From: Paraburkholderia ferrariae NBRC 106233 | GTDB taxonomy: Bacteria > Pseudomonadota > Gammaproteobacteria > Burkholderiales > Burkholderiaceae | Length of the DNA: 64,000 nt | NCBI RefSeq assembly: GCF_000685035.1 | Contig: NZ_BAYB01000006.1 | Span: 1 to 64,000, forward strand | Reading direction: 5' to 3' | Shown here: positions 56,708 through 64,000 of the stretch, piece after piece | Position numbering within the stretch: the stretch's first letter is position 1 | Layout: each line of letters opens with the position of its first letter | Translations under genes and position numbers: made by a program | The notes under the pieces: generated by a model | What the model was told of the DNA's origin: nothing | What the model saw: only the letters and a program-made list of their open reading frames with translations | The model's database searches: none

Positions 56708-58672
56708 TTATGCGCGGTGGGGCGGGACGATTCCGAGCTTTGCGATGCGCCGGTACAGCGTGGCGCGCGAGATGCCGAGCGCTTGCGCGGCGGCGTTGGG
56801 GCGCCAGTGATGGGCGCGCAGCGCGGCGACGATGCGCTCGCGTTCGCCGGGTGGGTCGCTGGCTTCTGGCGCGGCGGCGCCATCGGCGCCGTGCGCGGCG
56901 CGAGGCAACTGCGCGGCGAGATCGCCCGGAAGATGGCGCGCCTCGACGCGAACGGTGTCGCAAACCGCGCACGCGTAGCGCAGCGCATTGCGCAACTGGC
57001 GCAGGTTGCCGGGCCAGGGCCCGGCGGCGAGCCGCACGGCAAGCGCGCCGTCGAGCACGAGCGGGCGCCCGGCGGCCTGGGCCTCCTCGGCGAAAACCGT
57101 ATCGATCAGGGTGCCGATATCGCGCCGTTCCCGCAGCGGCGGCAGCGTGAGCACCGCGCCGCAGAGCCGGTAGTAGAGGTCCTCGCGGAATTCGCCTTGC
57201 GCGGCCATGCCCGCGAGATCGCGATGCGTCGCGCAGATCACTTCGAGATCGACGCGCACCGGCGCCTCGCCGCCGAGCGGCACGACCTCGCCTTCGGCCA
57301 GCACGCGCAAGAGGCGCGTCTGGAGGGCGAGCGGCATGTCGCCGATCTCGTCGAGAAAGAGCGTGCCGCCATCGGCCATGGCGATCTTGCCGCGCGCGCC
57401 GTGGCGGCGCGCGCCCGTGAAGGCGCCCGGCGCATAACCGAACAGCTCGCTCTCGATCAGCGATTCGGGCAGCGCACCGCAGTTCACCGCGACGAAGGCG
57501 CGATGGCGGCGCGGCCCCGCGTCGTGGACCGCGCGCGCAAACACTTCCTTGCCGGCCCCGGTCTCGCCGAGCAGCAGGATGGGCAGCCGTTTGCCCGCAA
57601 CGCGCTGCGCAATGCGGGCGTTCTCCGCCACGCGGGGATCGGCGCTGCGCAGAAAGGGGCCGAGCGCACTGCTGTCGTGCCGCGTCGGCGCACGCTCTTC
57701 GCGCAGCGGCACGGCGCCGTGCACGGCGGTGGCCGCCGTCGCGTGGCTGCGTCCGAGCGGCGCGCGGATGCGCGCATAGAGCATCGCGCCGTTTGCGCGC
57801 ATCCGCAGCGCGGCGATTGCTTCGAGGCGGCCGACATCGCGCAGCTGCACGTGCGACGAATCGAAAATTTCGTCGATGTGGCGCGGCGCGTCGAGTCCCG
57901 CGATGCATTCGCGCGCGCGCCGGTTCGCGGCGACCACGTTGCCGTTCTCGTCGAAGGCGATCAGCAGTTCCGGCTGGGCCTCGACATAGTTGCGGCTTTG
58001 ATGGCCGAACAGGATCCAGCACGAGGACGTGCGGTGCAGAAAGTAGCCGTCCTCGATGAGCGTCGCGCTCTGGCGCACGAGCTGATTGACGATGCACTGG
58101 CTGTCGCGGTTGTCGGGCGAGTGCACGGCCGAGGCGTCGAGCACGCCGATCAGTTCGCCGCCCGGCGAGAAGATCGGCGCCGCGCTGCAGGTGAGGGTCG
58201 TGAACGCGGCGCGAAAGTGATCGGTCTTGTGGACCGTGATGGGGGCGAGATCGGTCAGCACGCTCGCGATCCCGCAGGTGCCTTCCTCGCTTTCGGACCA
58301 GCACGAGCCGATGTAGAGCCCCGCGTGCTTGAAGTCGTTGCGGCGCTCGCGGTCGATGCGGTAGTCGATGGTGACGCCGTGGGCATCGGTCAGCATCACG
58401 CAGTAGTCGGCGTCGCGCACGGTTTCGTGCAGGCGCGTGAGGCATTGCCCCGAGGCGCGCAGAAAGGCTTCCTCGCGGTCGCGGATCTCGCGCAGTTCGC
58501 CCGCGCTCAGCACGCGCGGCCCGATCACCGAGCCGGGGTCGAGCTGGTAGCGCTCGAACGAGCGTTGCCACGAAGAGACGAGGCGTGCCGAATCGGCCGG
58601 CGCGGGCAGGCGGCCTTCTACGGCGCCGCGCACGCGTTCGGCGTGCCGGCTGGGCCCAATGGCGTAGGGCAT
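56708..58672 (-). CDS. acoR: AcoR-type sigma-54 activator of acetoin catabolism
   Basis: A 654-residue enhancer-binding protein: GAF-type sensory region (about 60-210), PAS-like segment (about 235-290), AAA+ domain with Walker A GETGAGKE (369-376) and the sigma-54 contact GAFTGA (416-421), and a Fis-type HTH near the end (NAAAQALGISRATLYRRIAKLG). Activates aco genes when acetoin is present. ATG 58672 gives the AcoR N-terminus; the frame remains open to 59128. Divergent from acoX. Confidence 0.92.
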   Translation of the reverse strand: MPYAIGPSRHAERVRGAVEGRLPAPADSARLVSSWQRSFERYQLDPGSVIGPRVLSAGELREIRDREEAFLRASGQCLTRLHETVRDADYCVMLTDAHGVTIDYRIDRERRNDFKHAGLYIGSCWSESEEGTCGIASVLTDLAPITVHKTDHFRAAFTTLTCSAAPIFSPGGELIGVLDASAVHSPDNRDSQCIVNQLVRQSATLIEDGYFLHRTSSCWILFGHQSRNYVEAQPELLIAFDENGNVVAANRRARECIAGLDAPRHIDEIFDSSHVQLRDVGRLEAIAALRMRANGAMLYARIRAPLGRSHATAATAVHGAVPLREERAPTRHDSSALGPFLRSADPRVAENARIAQRVAGKRLPILLLGETGAGKEVFARAVHDAGPRRHRAFVAVNCGALPESLIESELFGYAPGAFTGARRHGARGKIAMADGGTLFLDEIGDMPLALQTRLLRVLAEGEVVPLGGEAPVRVDLEVICATHRDLAGMAAQGEFREDLYYRLCGAVLTLPPLRERRDIGTLIDTVFAEEAQAAGRPLVLDGALAVRLAAGPWPGNLRQLRNALRYACAVCDTVRVEARHLPGDLAAQLPRAAHGADGAAAPEASDPPGERERIVAALRAHHWRPNAAAQALGISRATLYRRIAKLGIVPPHRA

Positions 58673-59133
58673 GGCGGTTCCGGACTCTGGCGTCGGGCAT
58701 GCAGCGCATGCGGAGGAGCTTTTTGTAGCACATCCGCGCCGGGCAATCACACCGCATTGCAGCATGCGAGACGCCTGAGACGTTCGTCTCACACCGTCGC
58801 ACGCCGCTCGGACGGCGGCTGCGACGAGCGCCTGGCCTTGCGGCACAGGCGCGTGCAGCGGGGCAGCGCCGCGCGCTATCGGATCCTGTCTCGCCTCGCT
58901 GGCCGGCGCGGGCGGATCTGAGACGCCACCGGGCCTGCCGCTCGCGGGCGTCTGGCGAGGAGGGCAACGCTTTGAGGCCCGCCCCGGGCGGCTTCGCGGA
59001 CGATGCCCGCCAATCGCGCGCAATTGGCACAACGCTTGCAGAGTCGGTCTCCAGAGGCGGCACGCGTACGCACCGCCTTCGATAAAGCCGTTCGCGCCAC
59101 CCCGATGCGAACGGCACACAGGAGACAACGCTC
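58673..59133. promoter_or_regulatory. acoR/acoX divergent control region with TGAGACG sites
   Basis: 461 non-coding bases. A 16-base palindrome TGAGACGTTCGTCTCA lies at 58776-58791, preceded by a further GAGACG (58768-58773). A looser pair, TGTCTCG (58887-58893) and TGAGACG (58919-58925), lies nearer the promoter. The motif family TGAGAC/GTCTCA is as expected for AcoR-like activators, and the distances (about 235-250 and 100-140 bases upstream of the -24 box) suit enhancers. Confidence 0.72.
59025..59040 (+). promoter_or_regulatory. Sigma-54 (-24/-12) promoter of the aco operon
   Basis: TGGCAC (59025-59030), five bases, TTGCA (59036-59040). It matches the consensus TGGCAC-N5-TTGCA exactly and lies 94 bases upstream of acoX. 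Confidence 0.93.
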
Positions 59134-60192
59134 GTGCCGAAGCCCGTGACCGCAGGCGTCATCGTGAACCCCGCGTCGGGGCGCGATATTCGCCGCCTGA
59201 CCACGCATGCCTCCGTTTTTCCCACGGCAGAGAAGGCCAATATGGTCGTGCGCCTGCTCGCCGGCCTCGGTGCGCTGGGCGTCGCGCGCGTGCTGACCTT
59301 GCGCGATCGAACCGGCGTCGCGGCGTTGCTGCTGCGCGCCATCGAAACACACGAGGCGCTCGCCGCGGACGAACCTTGGCCGCACGTCGAATTCGTCGAT
59401 CTGCCGATTGCCGATAGCGTGGCCGATACGCACGCGGGCGTCGCCCACATGGTTCGCGAAGCGGTATCGCTGATCGCGGTGCTGGGCGGCGACGGCACGC
59501 ATCGCGCGGTTGCCGCGCATTGCGGCGATACCCCTTTGCTCGCGCTGTCCACCGGCACCAACAATGCGTTTCCCGAATTGCGCGAAGCGACCGTGGCGGG
59601 TCTTGCGGGCGCGCTGGTCGCCACCGGCACGGTGCCCGCGGACGTCGCGCTCGCGCGCAACAAGCGGCTCGTTGCGCGCTGCGTGGAAGGCCCGAACCGC
59701 GGGCACGAGGAAATCGCGCTCGTGGACATTTGCGTGGCGCGGCAGCCCTTCATCGGCGCACGGGCGATCTCTGAAAGTTCGGATATCGAAGCAATTTTTC
59801 TGGCGTTCGCGCAGCCGGACGGCATTGGCCTGTCTTCGATCGGCGGGGCCTTCGCGCCGGTGGGGCGCGATGCATCGCACGGCCTGCACATGACTTTCGC
59901 GCACGCGGGCGAGGCGGACGGCGTGCCGCTCATCGCACCCATCGCGCCGGGGCGCATCGAACGGCTCAACCTGCGCACCTGCCAGCGGCTCGAAGCCGGC
60001 GTGGCGCTGCCGCTCGACGCCGGCCACGGCACGCTCGCCTTCGACGGCGAGCGCGAAATCGAGCCCGCGCGCGGCGATCGCTACGAGGTATCGCTCGACT
60101 GGGGCGGCCCGCTCACGGTCGATGTCGTACGCACCTTGCGCTATGCGGCCTCGCATCAATTGCTGCGCGCGATGGCGGCAAGTCCCTCCTGA
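59134..60192 (+). CDS. acoX: AcoX, NAD-kinase-fold protein of the acetoin operon
   Basis: A 352-residue protein with GTG start after AGGAGACAACG. N-terminal AGVIVNPASGRDIRRLT, the NAD/lipid-kinase motif GGDGTHRAV (118-122 is GGDGT) and LSTGTNNAFPE. AcoX is found at the head of many aco operons; its role is not settled. First gene of the sigma-54 operon. Confidence 0.88.
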   Translation: MPKPVTAGVIVNPASGRDIRRLTTHASVFPTAEKANMVVRLLAGLGALGVARVLTLRDRTGVAALLLRAIETHEALAADEPWPHVEFVDLPIADSVADTHAGVAHMVREAVSLIAVLGGDGTHRAVAAHCGDTPLLALSTGTNNAFPELREATVAGLAGALVATGTVPADVALARNKRLVARCVEGPNRGHEEIALVDICVARQPFIGARAISESSDIEAIFLAFAQPDGIGLSSIGGAFAPVGRDASHGLHMTFAHAGEADGVPLIAPIAPGRIERLNLRTCQRLEAGVALPLDAGHGTLAFDGEREIEPARGDRYEVSLDWGGPLTVDVVRTLRYAASHQLLRAMAASPS

Positions 60193-60233
60193 CCCGCTTC
60201 CCTCCATCCATTCACCCGCAAAGGAGACACCCG

Positions 60234-60305
60234 ATGACCCCATCGCCCATACGCTCGCCCACGGGCGCGGCGCCCTCGACCCGCCGCGGCTTCGCGTTGC
60301 ACTGA
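60234..60305 (+). CDS. Small ORF between acoX and acoA
   Basis: Twenty-three codons (MTPSPIRSPTGAAPSTRRGF, then ALH) with an unusually good ribosome binding site (AAAGGAGAC) nine bases upstream. It ends 56 bases before acoA, which has its own AAGGAGAC site. No family. It could be a leader peptide, a small accessory protein or chance. Confidence 0.35.
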   Translation: MTPSPIRSPTGAAPSTRRGFALH

Positions 60306-60361
60306 AGCGCGGCTTGGCACCCGCAGGCAAGCCAGATTCCACCAACAGGAAGGAGACAACC

Positions 60362-61345
60362 ATGTCTGTTACGACCCAGTTGAACAGGGAGCAGTTGCTG
60401 AAGGCCTATCGCTCGATGCGCACGATCCGCGAATTCGAGGAGCGGCTGCACGTCGAGTTCGCGACCGGCGAGATTCCGGGCTTCGTGCATCTGTATGCCG
60501 GCGAAGAGGCGTCGGCGGTCGGCACGATGACGCATTTGAGCGACGCCGACTACGTGGCGACCACCCACCGCGGCCACGGCCACTGCATCGCCAAGGGGGT
60601 GGACGTGCACGAGATGATGGCCGAGATCTACGGTCGCGCCACCGGGTCGTGCCGCGGCAAGGGCGGCTCGATGCATATTGCCGATTTGTCGAAGGGCATG
60701 CTGGGCGCGAACGGCATCGTGGGGGCGGGCGGCCCGCTCACCTGCGGCGCGGCGCTCGCCGCGAAACAGAAAAAGACCGGCGGCGTGGGCGTGTGCTTCT
60801 TCGGTGACGGCGCCTCGAACCAGGGCGTGATCTTCGAATCCATGAATCTCGCTTCGGTCTGGCGCCTCCCGGTGATCTTCGTCGCGGAGAACAACGGCTA
60901 CGCCGAGGCCACCTCCTCGACGTGGTCCGTCGCCGCCGACAACATTGCCGATCGCGCCAACGGCTTCGGCATGCCGGGCGTGATCGTGGACGGTTTCGAT
61001 TTTTTCGCCGTGTATGAGGCCATGGGCGAGGCGATCGCGCGTGCGCGCAACGGCGGCGGCCCGACGCTCGTCGAAATGAAGCTCTCGCGCTACTTCGGCC
61101 ACTTCGAAGGCGACGCGCAGACCTATCGCGCACCGGGCGAGGTGCAAAAGCTGCGCGAAGAGAAAGACTGCCTCAAGCGCTTCGAAGAACGCGCGGTGCG
61201 CGCCGAACTCGTGAGCGCCGACGACTTGCGCAAGGTGGACGCGGAGGTCCGCCAACGGATCGACGACGCCGTGGCCAAGGCGAAAGCCGCGCCGCTGCCG
61301 GCCGACGAGGCGCTGCTCACCGACGTCTACGTGTCATACCCGTAA
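60362..61345 (+). CDS. acoA: Acetoin dehydrogenase E1 alpha subunit
   Basis: A 327-residue thiamin-diphosphate E1 alpha: AYRSMRTIREFEERLH, HRGHGHCIAKG, KGGSMHIAD, and the ThDP motif GDGASNQGVIFESMNLA ending in NN (AENNGYAEATS). With AcoB it cleaves acetoin to acetaldehyde and an acetyl group. ATG 60362 after AAGGAGACAACC. Confidence 0.96.
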   Translation: MSVTTQLNREQLLKAYRSMRTIREFEERLHVEFATGEIPGFVHLYAGEEASAVGTMTHLSDADYVATTHRGHGHCIAKGVDVHEMMAEIYGRATGSCRGKGGSMHIADLSKGMLGANGIVGAGGPLTCGAALAAKQKKTGGVGVCFFGDGASNQGVIFESMNLASVWRLPVIFVAENNGYAEATSSTWSVAADNIADRANGFGMPGVIVDGFDFFAVYEAMGEAIARARNGGGPTLVEMKLSRYFGHFEGDAQTYRAPGEVQKLREEKDCLKRFEERAVRAELVSADDLRKVDAEVRQRIDDAVAKAKAAPLPADEALLTDVYVSYP

Positions 61346-61392
61346 TCGGACGGCACCCGAATTCATCAGGATTCCAGATCAAGGAGACGAAA

Positions 61393-62397
61393 ATGGCACG
61401 GAAAATTACCTATTCGCAGGCGATCAACGAGGCGTTGGCGCAGGAAATGGCGCGCGACGATACCGTGATCGTGATGGGCGAAGACAACGCGGGCGGGGCG
61501 GGTTCGCCCGGCGAGCAGGATGCATGGGGCGGCGTGCTCGGCGTGACGAAAGGGCTCTATGGCAAGTTTCCGGGCCGCGTGCTCGATACGCCGCTCTCGG
61601 AAGGCGGTTTTATCGGCACGGCGGTCGGGGCGGCGGCGTGCGGTCTGCGCCCGGTGGCCGAGCTCATGTTCATCGACTTCATGGGTGTCTGCTTCGACCA
61701 GATCTTCAACCAGGCCGCGAAATTCCGCTACATGTTCGGCGGCAAGGCCGTCACGCCCGTCGTGATCCGCACGATGTACGGCGCCGGGCTGCGCGCGGCG
61801 GCCCAGCACTCGCAGATGCTGACCTCGCTGTTCACGCACATTCCGGGGCTCAAGGTCGTCTGCCCGGCCACGCCCTACGACGCGAAGGGCTTGCTGATCG
61901 AAGCGATACGCGACAACGATCCCGTCATTTTCTGCGAGCACAAGCTGCTCTACGGCATGGAGGGCGACGTGCCGGAAGAGTCGTATTCGATTCCCTTCGG
62001 CGAAGCGAACATCGTGCGCGACGGCGGCGACGTCACGATCGTGACTTACGGACGCATGGTGCACTACGCGCTGGATGCTGCGCAAAAACTCGCCAGGGAA
62101 GGCATCGAGGCCGATGTGATCGATCTGCGCACGACTTCGCCGCTCGACGAGGAAACGATTCTCGAAAGCGCCCGCCGCACGGGCCGCGTGGTGGTGGTGG
62201 ACGAGGCCAACCCGCGTTGCTCGATTGCGACCGATATCGCGGCGCTCGTCGCGCAGCGCGCGTTTCATGACCTCAAGGCGCCCGTCGGCATGGTCACGGC
62301 GCCGCATACGCCGGTGCCGTTCGCGGGCGTGCTCGAAGACCTCTACATCCCGTCGGCGGACAAGATCGCCGAAGCCGCGCGCGCCGCAAGGAGCTGA
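61393..62397 (+). CDS. acoB: Acetoin dehydrogenase E1 beta subunit
   Basis: A 334-residue transketolase-like beta subunit: MARKITYSQAINEALAQEM, VIVMGEDNAGGAGSPGEQDA, DTPLSEGGFIGTAVGAA and VIDLRTTSPLDEETI. Forms the E1 heterotetramer with AcoA. AAGGAGACG precedes the start. Confidence 0.96.
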   Translation: MARKITYSQAINEALAQEMARDDTVIVMGEDNAGGAGSPGEQDAWGGVLGVTKGLYGKFPGRVLDTPLSEGGFIGTAVGAAACGLRPVAELMFIDFMGVCFDQIFNQAAKFRYMFGGKAVTPVVIRTMYGAGLRAAAQHSQMLTSLFTHIPGLKVVCPATPYDAKGLLIEAIRDNDPVIFCEHKLLYGMEGDVPEESYSIPFGEANIVRDGGDVTIVTYGRMVHYALDAAQKLAREGIEADVIDLRTTSPLDEETILESARRTGRVVVVDEANPRCSIATDIAALVAQRAFHDLKAPVGMVTAPHTPVPFAGVLEDLYIPSADKIAEAARAARS

Positions 62398-62401
62398 AGT
62401 C

Positions 62402-63523
62402 ATGCCGATCCACATGATCACGATGCCCAAATGGGGCCTCTCGATGGAGCAAGGCCAGGTGAACGGCTGGCTGAAGTCGGTGGGCGACACGGTGGGCAAG
62501 GGCGACGAACTGCTCGACGTCGAGACCGACAAGATTGCCTCGGGCGTCGAGTGCGCTTTCGAGGGCGTGCTGCGGCGGCAGATCGCTCAGGAGGGCGAAA
62601 CACTGCCGGTGGGCGCGCTGCTCGGCGTCGTGGCCGATGCAGAGGCGTCCGACGCCGATATCGACGCGGCCGTGGCGGCCTTCCAGCGCGATTTCGTCCC
62701 GGCCGCGACAGCGCAGGACGATGCGGGACCGCAGCCCGAGAAGGCGCAGATCGGCGGGCGCACGATCCGCTATCTGAAGCTGGGCGAAGGCGCGGGCGTG
62801 CCGGTCGTGCTGATCCACGGCTTCGGCGGCGACCTGAACAACTGGCTCTTCAATCACGCCGATCTTGCGGCGGGGCACACGGTCTGGGCACTCGATTTGC
62901 CGGGACACGGCGAGTCCGGCAAGGCGGTCGAGTCGGGCAGCCTCGACGAACTCGCGCAAAGCGTGATCGATTTTCTCGACGCGCAGAAGATCGAGCGCGC
63001 GCATCTGGTGGGGCATTCGCTCGGCGGCGCGGTCGCGATGACGGTTGCGCAACGCGTGCCCGCGCGCGTCGCGTCGCTCGCGCTGATCGGCAGCGCGGGG
63101 CTCGGCAACGAGATCGACGGCGCGTATATCGAGGCCTTCGTCGCGGGCACCAACCGCAACGCGCTGAAGGCACCGGTCACGAAGCTCTTTGCCGACCCGG
63201 CGCTCGTCACGCGGCAACTCGTGGAGGACCTCGTGAAGTACAAGCGGCTCGAGGGGGTGCAGGATGCGCTCAGGAAGATCGCGGATGAGGCGTTCGAGGG
63301 CGGGGCGCAGCGCCACGTCCTGCGCGAGCGGCTCGCAACGCTTGCGCCGCGCGTGTTCGTGATCTGGGGCGACGCCGACCAGATCATCCCGGCCCGTCAT
63401 GCCGAGGGGCTGCCGGAGAGCGTGCGCGTAGTGGTGATGCCGGGCCAGGGCCATATGGTGCAGATGGAGGCGGCCGCCGAGGTCAACCGCCTGCTCAAGG
63501 CCTTTTTCGACGGAGAGGGCTGA
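62402..63523 (+). CDS. acoC: Acetoin dehydrogenase E2 (lipoyl domain plus alpha/beta hydrolase)
   Basis: A 373-residue AcoC. The N-terminal lipoyl domain (1-80) has the lipoylated Lys44 in [12 protein letters not shown]. From about residue 120 it is an alpha/beta-hydrolase fold with [16 protein letters not shown], nucleophile Ser in [11 protein letters not shown], and catalytic His in [10 protein letters not shown], rather than a classical E2 catalytic domain. It accepts the acetyl group from E1 and passes it to CoA. ATG 62402 lies four bases after the acoB stop. Confidence 0.94.
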   Translation: MPIHMITMPKWGLSMEQGQVNGWLKSVGDTVGKGDELLDVETDKIASGVECAFEGVLRRQIAQEGETLPVGALLGVVADAEASDADIDAAVAAFQRDFVPAATAQDDAGPQPEKAQIGGRTIRYLKLGEGAGVPVVLIHGFGGDLNNWLFNHADLAAGHTVWALDLPGHGESGKAVESGSLDELAQSVIDFLDAQKIERAHLVGHSLGGAVAMTVAQRVPARVASLALIGSAGLGNEIDGAYIEAFVAGTNRNALKAPVTKLFADPALVTRQLVEDLVKYKRLEGVQDALRKIADEAFEGGAQRHVLRERLATLAPRVFVIWGDADQIIPARHAEGLPESVRVVVMPGQGHMVQMEAAAEVNRLLKAFFDGEG

Positions 63524-64000
63524 TGGAGGCCGCCGCCCCGTTCGACACGCCGCGCGAGGGCGCGACCGCGCTCGGCCAGCGCGGCCTGCGCAGCCGCGAG
63601 AAGCTCGCGCGCATTCCCGTGAAGGTCGTGCAAGGCGAGGCGGCGTTGCCGAAGCCGCCCTGGCTGCGCGCGCCGCCGATGATGAGCGAGCGCGTCGCGG
63701 ACCTGGCGGCCGTGCTGCGCGCGCATCGTCTTCATTCGGTGTGCGAAGAAGCCATGTGCCCGAATATCGGCGAATGCTTCGCGCAGCGCACGGCCACCTT
63801 CATGATCATGGGCGGACTCTGCACGCGCCGCTGCCCGTTCTGCGACGTGGCGCACGGCCGGCCGGAGCCGCTCGACGCCGGGGAACCCGGGCATCTCGCC
63901 CGCGCCGCCGCGGCGCTCGGCCTGCGTCACGTCGTGATCACCTCGGTGGATCGCGACGATCTGCGCGACGGCGGCGCGGCGCACTTTGCACGCTGCGTGG
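63523..64000 (+). CDS. lipA: Lipoyl synthase paralogue of aco operon, partial
   Basis: The first 159 codons run off the window. Present are the auxiliary cluster motif [12 protein letters not shown] and the radical-SAM cluster CTRRCPFC, with [18 protein letters not shown] following. ATG overlaps the acoC stop (TGATG). It adds sulfur to octanoyl-AcoC to make the lipoyl group. Such operon-borne copies usually duplicate the housekeeping lipA, dedicated to AcoC. Confidence 0.92.
   Translation, partial: MEAAAPFDTPREGATALGQRGLRSREKLARIPVKVVQGEAALPKPPWLRAPPMMSERVADLAAVLRAHRLHSVCEEAMCPNIGECFAQRTATFMIMGGLCTRRCPFCDVAHGRPEPLDAGEPGHLARAAAALGLRHVVITSVDRDDLRDGGAAHFARCV

Overview
The window is GC-rich (apart from an AT-richer patch near 2.3-4.6 kb) and carries a housekeeping gene set typical of Burkholderiaceae. 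The rpsF-priB-rpsR-rplI-dnaB block, the sbp-cysTWA-cysB sulfate cluster, a gcl-hyi-glxR glyoxylate cluster and an arn operon whose ArnA is split into two genes all point to Burkholderia or Paraburkholderia (or a close relative). Species cannot be fixed from the sequence alone.

Left edge (1-4.7 kb): an accessory region. Leftward-reading phage-type genes (terminase-small-subunit-like protein, two small phage-type proteins) lead back to a scar where the first ~85 codons of a tyrosine integrase are joined out of frame to the tail of another gene. Next comes the 3' half of a tRNA-His gene (2422-2471), the expected attachment-site copy for an element integrated at tRNA-His. On the other side sits a two-gene, AT-richer unit: a DUF6402-like, proline-rich 389-residue protein whose stop overlaps the start of a small membrane-anchored protein. 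This looks like an orphan effector/immunity pair.

4.7-18.9 kb: Tas-type aldo-keto reductase, UPF0718/ArsP-type permease, an ABC-2 exporter of the NodIJ type, a universal stress protein, a DUF2939 protein, lexA with two perfect SOS boxes, sulfate uptake (sbp, cysT, cysW, cysA) with its regulator cysB, and an asparaginase. 19.3-24.4 kb: glyoxylate to glycerate pathway (gcl, hyi, glxR) with a divergent LysR regulator, followed by a remnant of a CuA (cytochrome oxidase subunit II-like) gene. 24.4-29.3 kb: ribosomal/primosomal operon, dnaB, and a DUF47 plus Pit phosphate transport pair. 29.3-34.4 kb: an SDR lacking the usual catalytic residues, an NlpC/P60 lipoprotein, a PIN-PhoH protein and Bcp.

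34.5-42.1 kb: the complete lipid A Ara4N pathway read leftward (arnT, one arnE-like, arnB, arnC, formyltransferase, decarboxylase, arnD). 42.2-49.3 kb: a Mth938-type protein, AlaA-type aminotransferase, hom, thrC and the molybdopterin genes moeA, moaD, moaE. 49.3-51.2 kb: a HipB/HipA pair preceded by a four-copy, ~49-bp-periodic operator-like repeat. 51.3-55.2 kb: a group III truncated globin divergent from an NsrR-like Rrf2 regulator with a palindromic site between them, then clpB behind a sigma-32-type promoter. 55.3-56.4 kb: YidB-like and ComEA-like small proteins.

56.7-64 kb: the acetoin catabolic locus. acoR (sigma-54 activator with GAFTGA motif) diverges from acoX-acoA-acoB-acoC-lipA. 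A perfect -24/-12 promoter and an upstream palindrome lie in the shared region. lipA runs off the right edge. No CRISPR array, rRNA gene or complete insertion sequence was seen.
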